A stretch of 17,050 nucleotides of DNA from DASSCW01 sp036556325. GTDB taxonomy: Bacteria > Chloroflexota > Limnocylindria > QHBO01. The stretch is from assembly GCA_036556325.1 (NCBI GenBank), contig DATBJR010000079.1, positions 1 through 17,050 on the forward strand. Reading direction: 5' to 3'. A program made the position numbers and the translations under genes. Numbering within the stretch: position 1 is the first letter of the stretch; each line of letters starts with the position of its first letter. The notes under the pieces are model-generated. The model was not told the DNA's origin and did not search any database. It saw only the letters and a program-made list of their open reading frames with translations. Of this stretch, positions 12,969 to 17,050 are shown piece after piece.

Positions 12969-13496
12969 TCAGTCGGCTCGCTCGGCCGCCAGGAAGAGGT
13001 AGCTGCGCCAGGCGTCGTTGCGCTCGTCAGCCAGGTAAGAGCCGTACAGGTAGCGCACGTCCGCGCGCGGGGCCCGCGGCTCGCGCAGCAGGCGCATCCG
13101 CGCCTCGAGCAGCGTCTTGCTGCCCTTGCGATGGTTGCAGGTGCGGCACGCCGCCACCAGGTTCTCCCACTCGTGCCGTCCGCCCCGGTGCTTGGGCACC
13201 ACGTGGTCGATGGTCAGGTCGCGGCTGACCGTGCCGCAGTACTGGCAGGTGTGCCGATCGCGGGCGAACACTTCGCGCCGGCTCAGCTTGACCCGGGGAC
13301 GCGGCCGCTTCACGTGGTACTGCAGCCGGATGACCGATGGCGCTGCGATGACCAGGGTCGGGGTGTGGATCACCTGGTGGTTGCGCTCCAGCAGCTCCGC
13401 CTTCTCCGCACCGAGCAGCCGGAAGGCGCGCCTGATGTCGCAGACGTTGAGCGGCTCGTAATTCTGGTTGAGCACCAGCACAGGTGCGTTGATCAC
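12969..13496 (-). CDS. HNH endonuclease family protein
   Basis: The 175-residue product has a conserved N-terminal region (VLVLNQNYEPLNVCDIRRA, 7-25) and a zinc-bound HNH domain. The domain has C84/C87 in CQYCG, IDHVVPKHRGG with H98, WENLV with N112, and C117/C120 in CRTCNHRKG. This arrangement is typical of a widespread stand-alone HNH family in Actinomycetota, Chloroflexota and Cyanobacteria whose substrate is not established. All zinc and catalytic positions are present, so nuclease activity is plausible. The start is GTG at 13496 with GGAGG 6 nt upstream, close behind a -10-like TATGAT. It is divergent from pdxS and is followed by cca, 70 nt away. There are no neighbouring phage or restriction genes. 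Confidence 0.92.
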   Translation of the reverse strand: MINAPVLVLNQNYEPLNVCDIRRAFRLLGAEKAELLERNHQVIHTPTLVIAAPSVIRLQYHVKRPRPRVKLSRREVFARDRHTCQYCGTVSRDLTIDHVVPKHRGGRHEWENLVAACRTCNHRKGSKTLLEARMRLLREPRAPRADVRYLYGSYLADERNDAWRSYLFLAAERAD

Positions 13497-13516
13497 GCCA
13501 GGCCTCCAGGGGGCCG

Positions 13517-13544
13517 ATCATAGCCCAATGGGAGCGTGCGTCAC
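13517..13544 (-). promoter_or_regulatory. Promoter of the HNH gene
   Basis: On the minus strand, GTGACG (13544-13539) and TATGAT (13522-13517) are separated by 16 nt. They match four and five of six consensus bases respectively. CGGCC follows the -10. A start near 13510 leaves about 13 nt of leader containing the GGAGG SD. Confidence 0.5.
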
Positions 13545-13582
13545 GCGCCACGGGCCGGATCGGCATTTCGGCCGCCTCAGAG

Positions 13583-13588
13583 TAGAAT
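13583..13588 (+). promoter_or_regulatory. -10 element of pdxS, nearly leaderless
   Basis: TAGAAT is followed by CGGCGG and lies 10 nt before the pdxS ATG at 13599. Transcription would start only a few bases before the ATG. This agrees with the absence of a good SD, since only GGCG-like bases are present. There is no clear -35. The pdxST operon appears to begin here. Confidence 0.45.
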
Positions 13589-13598
13589 CGGCGGCGAG

Positions 13599-14489
13599 AT
13601 GACCACCGTCGAACGCTCCACTTGGACCACCAAGGTCGGCCTGGCCCGCATGCTGTCGGGCGGCGTGATCATGGACGTCGTCACCGCCGACCAGGCCAAG
13701 ATCGCCGAGGAGGCGGGCGCCGTGGCGGTGATGGCGCTCGAGCGCGTGCCCTCGGACATCCGCAAGTTCGGCGGCGTGGCCCGCATGAGCGACCCCAAGC
13801 TGATCATCGAGATCAAGCAGGCGGTCAGCATCCCGGTGATGGCCAAGTGCCGCATCGGCCACATCGCCGAGGCGCAGATGCTCCAGGCGCTGGAGGTCGA
13901 CTTCATCGACGAGTCGGAGGTCCTCACCCCGGCCGACGAGGAGCATCACGTCGACAAGCACGGGTTCGATGTGCCGTTCGTGTGCGGCTGCCGTGACCTG
14001 GGCGAGGCACTGCGCCGCATCGGCGAGGGGGCGGCCATGATCCGCACCAAGGGCGAGGCTGGCACCGGCAACATCGTGGAGGCCGTGCGCCACATGCGGG
14101 CCGTGATGAAGGGCATTCGCGAGCTGGCCGGCATGCGCGACGACGAGCTGTTCGCCGCCGCCAAGGAGCTGCGTGCGCCGCTGGACGTGGTGAAGCAGAC
14201 GGCCCAGCTGGGGGAGCTGCCGGTGCCGAACTTCTCCGCCGGCGGGGTCGCCACCCCGGCCGACGCCAGCCTGATGCGCCAGCTCGGCGCGCAGGCGGTG
14301 TTCGTAGGCTCGGGCATCTTCAAGGCGGAGGACCCTGAGCGCGTGGCGCGCGCGATCGTGATGGCCACCACCCACTACGACAATCCCGAGATCCTGGTCG
14401 AGGTCAGCACGGGTTTGGGCGAGCCGATGCGCGGGCTCGACCTGAACGAGATCCCGTCCGAGGAGCGCCTGGCCGTTCGCGGCTGGTAG
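13599..14489 (+). CDS. pdxS: Pyridoxal 5'-phosphate synthase, PdxS subunit
   Basis: PdxS condenses ribose 5-phosphate, glyceraldehyde 3-phosphate and ammonia to PLP in the DXP-independent vitamin B6 pathway. It forms the cytoplasmic dodecameric core that binds PdxT. The 296-residue length is standard. Catalytic residues are present in order: D26 in VIMDVVTADQA, K83 in VMAKCRIGH, and K151 in IRTKGEAGTGN, corresponding to D24, K81 and K149 of the Bacillus subtilis enzyme. The phosphate loops GGVATPADA and FVGSGIFK are also intact. The ATG at 13599 is chosen because homologous PdxS proteins begin close to this point. The upstream in-frame ATG at 13536 would run through the promoter-like TAGAAT. 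pdxT follows after 13 nt. Confidence 0.98.
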   Translation: MTTVERSTWTTKVGLARMLSGGVIMDVVTADQAKIAEEAGAVAVMALERVPSDIRKFGGVARMSDPKLIIEIKQAVSIPVMAKCRIGHIAEAQMLQALEVDFIDESEVLTPADEEHHVDKHGFDVPFVCGCRDLGEALRRIGEGAAMIRTKGEAGTGNIVEAVRHMRAVMKGIRELAGMRDDELFAAAKELRAPLDVVKQTAQLGELPVPNFSAGGVATPADASLMRQLGAQAVFVGSGIFKAEDPERVARAIVMATTHYDNPEILVEVSTGLGEPMRGLDLNEIPSEERLAVRGW

Positions 14490-14502
14490 CGACGGAGGAC
14501 CC

Positions 14503-15132
14503 ATGGCGCAACCGGCGCCGTCCGCGCCCCAGGATCCCGCCGCCATGCCACCCCGGCCGCCACGCGTCGGCGTGCTGGCGCTGCAGGGCGCCGTGCGCGA
14601 GCACATCGAGGCGATCCGCGACGTCGGCGGGGAGCCGGTCGCCGTGCGCCTCCCCGAGGACATGGAGGGGCTGGATGCCCTGATCCTGCCCGGCGGCGAG
14701 TCGACGACCATGCGGCGGCTGATCGACCGCTATGGCCTCCGTGAGCCGATCCTGGCCATGGCCCGGCGCGGCGCTCCGATGCTCGGCACCTGCGCCGGCA
14801 TGATCCTGCTCGCGGACCGGCTGACCAATGGCGAGCAACCGGCGCTCGGCCTGCTGGACGTGGCGGTGGAGCGCAACGCCTACGGCCGGCAGCTCGACTC
14901 GTATGAGGCGGACGTGGAGATGCCGGCCGTGGGCGACGAGCCGCTGCACGGCGTCTTCATCCGCGCGCCGGTCGTGGCCGAAGCCGGCCCCGAGGTCGAG
15001 GTGCTGGCCCGCGACCACGAGGGACGGCCCATCGCCGTGCGCCAGGGCCATGTGCTGGCCACGGCCTTCCACCCCGAGCTGACCGGCGACCGGCGGCTGC
15101 ATCGCCTGCTGCTGGAGCTGATCGGCGCTTGA
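14503..15132 (+). CDS. pdxT: Pyridoxal 5'-phosphate synthase, PdxT glutaminase subunit
   Basis: PdxT hydrolyses glutamine and channels ammonia to PdxS. The 209-residue product has LALQGAVREH (25-34), the oxyanion-site PGGESTT (63-69), the nucleophile C97 in GTCAGM, and the H190/E192 pair in FHPE, so the Cys-His-Glu triad is complete. The first ~20 residues form a Pro/Ala-rich extension before the usual start of the family (RVGVLALQG). The ATG at 14503 has a strong GGAGGA just upstream and is preferred. An in-frame ATG at 14545 would give a conventional length. The stop overlaps the next gene's TTG as TTGA. Confidence 0.97.
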   Translation: MAQPAPSAPQDPAAMPPRPPRVGVLALQGAVREHIEAIRDVGGEPVAVRLPEDMEGLDALILPGGESTTMRRLIDRYGLREPILAMARRGAPMLGTCAGMILLADRLTNGEQPALGLLDVAVERNAYGRQLDSYEADVEMPAVGDEPLHGVFIRAPVVAEAGPEVEVLARDHEGRPIAVRQGHVLATAFHPELTGDRRLHRLLLELIGA

Positions 15133-16184
15133 CCGCCACCGAGGGCGCCATCCGGACCGCCCGCATCACCGACCGGCCGGCCCTTGCCGAGCTGTCGCGC
15201 CAGGTGCACCTCTCCGACGACAGCTACCGCCGCTCCCTGGGCGTGCCCGCCCCGTCGGCCACCCTGCCCAGGATCAGCCTCTCGGCGCTCATCCCGTCCT
15301 GGCTGCCACTGCGCCAGGCGTCGCTGCACCTGGTGGCCGAGTCGGACGGCGAGCTGGTGGGCTCCTGCCGGGCCATCGAAGAGCCCCGGCGCGAGGACTG
15401 GGCCATCATCGAGCTCGACGCGGCCGATGGTCCGATGGCGGCCGAGGTTCGCCATGCCCTGCTGCGCGCGCTGATCGACGAGGGCGAGAGCCGCAGCGTG
15501 GCGCGCTTCCACGCCGCCTGCAGCGACGTGCGCGAGAACCTGGAGCTGTTCGGGCAGCTGGGGTTCATGGCTTACGCCCAGGAGGAGATCGTCTATCGAC
15601 CGCCGCAGCAGACCAGCGGCCCGCGTTCCTGGCTGCGGGGCGTGCTGGCGCGCGACGGCCGAGGGCGCAAGGACGCGCGCCGCGAGCCGCGAGTCCCGCT
15701 GCAGCATGCCGGCGCGCCGGACGCCTGGCATCTCTTCGACCTGTGGGCCCACGCGACGCCGCCGGCCATCGCCCGGATCGAGGACTACACCGCCGATGAC
15801 TGGGAGGCCGCCGGCCACGAGGCGGTGGTCCCGCGCAGCAGCCTCAACCCGCTGCTCCACTTCTCGAGCGTCGACGCCTGGTTCCTGCCCCACGAGCAGC
15901 GCGCCGGCGGCTTCGCCCAGCACGGCAGCTGCCGCGAGGGGCCGCACTACCTGCGCTTCCTGGTCCGCGAGGGCACCGACGGCGCCGCGTTCCTGGACGC
16001 GGTGCTCGAGGCGATGGGCAGCGACGCGCTGGGTGCGGGCATCCTCTCGCCGGTGCGAACATACGAGTCGGCGGGCATGCGGACTGCAACCGTAACCGGC
16101 TTCGAGCCCATCGGCCGGGTGACCCTGCTGGTCCGCGACGTGCGGGCGCGCGTGCGGCAGCCGGCGCTCGTGCCGGCCATATGA
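15129..16184 (+). CDS. GNAT-like acetyltransferase-fold protein, apparently two-domain
   Basis: The predicted product has 351 residues. The N-terminal half resembles a GNAT domain: AIRTARITDRPALAEL opens it, and ENLELFGQLGFMAYAQEEIVYR (near 137-158) is like the closing strand-helix-strand of GNAT enzymes. A linker rich in Arg follows (about 165-190). The C-terminal half (from about PDAWHLFDLW) may be a second, divergent GNAT-like domain. I cannot see a textbook acetyl-CoA-binding R/Q-x-x-G-x-G/A loop, so activity is unproven. The start is TTG at 15129, overlapping the pdxT stop as TTGA. The stop overlaps an ATG of the next gene as ATGA. It is a member of the pdxST transcription unit, but no link to B6 metabolism is evident. 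Confidence 0.7.
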   Translation: MTATEGAIRTARITDRPALAELSRQVHLSDDSYRRSLGVPAPSATLPRISLSALIPSWLPLRQASLHLVAESDGELVGSCRAIEEPRREDWAIIELDAADGPMAAEVRHALLRALIDEGESRSVARFHAACSDVRENLELFGQLGFMAYAQEEIVYRPPQQTSGPRSWLRGVLARDGRGRKDARREPRVPLQHAGAPDAWHLFDLWAHATPPAIARIEDYTADDWEAAGHEAVVPRSSLNPLLHFSSVDAWFLPHEQRAGGFAQHGSCREGPHYLRFLVREGTDGAAFLDAVLEAMGSDALGAGILSPVRTYESAGMRTATVTGFEPIGRVTLLVRDVRARVRQPALVPAI

Positions 16185-16198
16185 TGCGAGGGGATGCG

Positions 16199-17050
16199 AT
16201 GGAGGCACCGGGTAGACGGGTGACTCGCCTGGAGACGACGGACGACCTGGACGCGCTGCTGGAGGCGCTGCCGGCGGAGATCGTGGATCGGGTGCGGGCG
16301 TTCGCCAATCGCGCCGACCTGCTGGAGATCGTCATGGACCTCGGCCGGCGACCGGAGGCCCGCTTCACCCACGGGGAGGAGCTGCTCCTCGAGCGCGAGG
16401 TGGGCGAGGCGGACATCGCCCACGTCATCGACCACATCGGCGCCTTCGGTGACGACAACCGCGCCGGCATCGAGCGGACGCTGCATCGGATCAGTGCCAT
16501 CCGCAACCGGGCGGGGAAGGTGGTCGGGCTGACCTGCCGCATCGGCCGGGCGGTGTTCGGGACCATCGACATCATCCGCGACATCGTCGAGTCGGGGCAG
16601 AGCGTGCTGCTGCTGGGCCGGCCGGGCGTCGGCAAGACGACCATGCTGCGCGAAGTGGCCCGCGTCCTGGCCGACGACCTGGGCAAGCGGGTGATCGTGG
16701 TCGACACCAGCAACGAGATCGCCGGCGACGGCGACATCCCGCACCCCGGCATCGGCGACGCCCGGCGGATGCAGGTCCGCACGCCGACCGACCAGCACGG
16801 CGTGATGATCGAGGCGGTCGAGAACCACATGCCCGAGGTCATCGTCATCGACGAGATCGGCACCGAGCTCGAGGCGGGAGCGGCCCGGACGATCGCCGAG
16901 CGGGGCGTGCAGCTGGTCGGCACCGCGCACGGCAACACGCTCGACAACCTGATGCTCAACCCGACCCTCTCCGACCTGATCGGCGGCATCCAGACCGTCA
17001 CGCTGGGCGACGAGGAGGCGCGCCGCCGCGGGACGCAGAAGACGGTGCTG
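16199..17050 (+). CDS. SpoIIIAA/Ycf45-like AAA ATPase, 3' end outside window
   Basis: The visible 284 residues have an N-terminal helical region (DDLDALLEALPAEIVDRV), then GRAVFGTIDIIRDIVESG and a P-loop GRPGVGKT (140-147). The nucleotide-site VVDTSNEIAGDGDIPHPGIGDARRM follows, with the Walker B strand VIVIDE (214-219), and the conserved QLVGTAHGNTL. This matches the AAA ATPases related to sporulation protein SpoIIIAA and plastid Ycf45. Many of these carry a C-terminal R3H nucleic-acid-binding domain, which would lie beyond the window. Function in such non-sporulating lineages is not established. The start is ATG at 16199 with GAGGGG 5 nt upstream. In-frame ATGs at 16181 (ATGA overlap with the previous stop) and 16184, and GTG at 16220, are alternatives. 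The CDS is open at the right edge. Confidence 0.9.
   Translation, partial: MEAPGRRVTRLETTDDLDALLEALPAEIVDRVRAFANRADLLEIVMDLGRRPEARFTHGEELLLEREVGEADIAHVIDHIGAFGDDNRAGIERTLHRISAIRNRAGKVVGLTCRIGRAVFGTIDIIRDIVESGQSVLLLGRPGVGKTTMLREVARVLADDLGKRVIVVDTSNEIAGDGDIPHPGIGDARRMQVRTPTDQHGVMIEAVENHMPEVIVIDEIGTELEAGAARTIAERGVQLVGTAHGNTLDNLMLNPTLSDLIGGIQTVTLGDEEARRRGTQKTVL

Noticed and set aside
11408..13228. Plus-strand open frame of 606 codons
   Set aside because: Antisense to cca and the HNH gene; no protein-like features.
15844..17001. Minus-strand Ser/Arg/Met-rich frame opposite the ATPase
   Set aside because: Antisense to a clear P-loop ATPase. Serine-rich antisense frames are a compositional artefact.
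1..17050. CRISPR array, insertion sequence, prophage or defence island
   Set aside because: No array-like spaced repeats, transposase, integrase, terminal inverted repeats or defence-gene cluster are visible. The HNH gene is a stand-alone housekeeping-type family member, not part of a restriction system.

Overview
The window is GC-rich chromosomal DNA, densely packed with genes. I see no phage, transposon, CRISPR or plasmid signature. It carries both PdxS and PdxT, an LCP-family cell-wall protein, an actinobacterial/chloroflexotal type of HNH protein, an actinobacterial-type glucosyl-3-phosphoglycerate synthase and a SpoIIIAA/Ycf45-like ATPase. Together these point to a Gram-positive-type high-GC bacterium, most likely Chloroflexota and less likely Actinomycetota. 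That assignment is inference from gene content, not from a marker gene.

Layout. (1) 1-411, minus strand: a 62-residue membrane protein and a tRNA-Thr(CGU) with an encoded CCA end. (2) 590-991, plus: a small helix-hairpin-helix protein that converges on the next operon, with a 12-bp hairpin between them. (3) 7742-1050, minus: six tightly packed genes in the order GT-A glycosyltransferase, fused USP-USP-glucosyl-3-phosphoglycerate synthase, VOC protein, glycerate kinase, endonuclease III, LCP protein. The first four look like a glycerate-centred compatible-solute module. About 300 nt upstream of the first gene hold a hairpin, a tandem repeat and a possible leader ORF. (4) 9345-8047, minus: a DEAD-box RNA helicase with its own promoter-like sequence. 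(5) 13496-9485, minus: HNH protein, tRNA nucleotidyltransferase, a DeoC-like aldolase lacking the Schiff-base lysine, and a GalE-type epimerase. (6) 13599-17050, plus and divergent from (5): pdxS, pdxT, a GNAT-like protein and the start of a SpoIIIAA/Ycf45-like ATPase cut by the window edge. pdxS and pdxT encode the two subunits of PLP synthase.

Two patterns run across the window. Many neighbouring genes overlap by four bases as NTGA, with ATG, GTG, TTG and possibly CTG as starts. Several transcription-unit starts carry a -10-like hexamer TANNAT followed at once by a GC-rich CGG or CCGG, three of them extended as TGCTANNAT. Most genes here are housekeeping. The parts that deserve a second look are the glycerate/stress-sensor operon, with its fusion protein and odd leader, and the active-site-altered DeoC-like and glycerate-kinase proteins.
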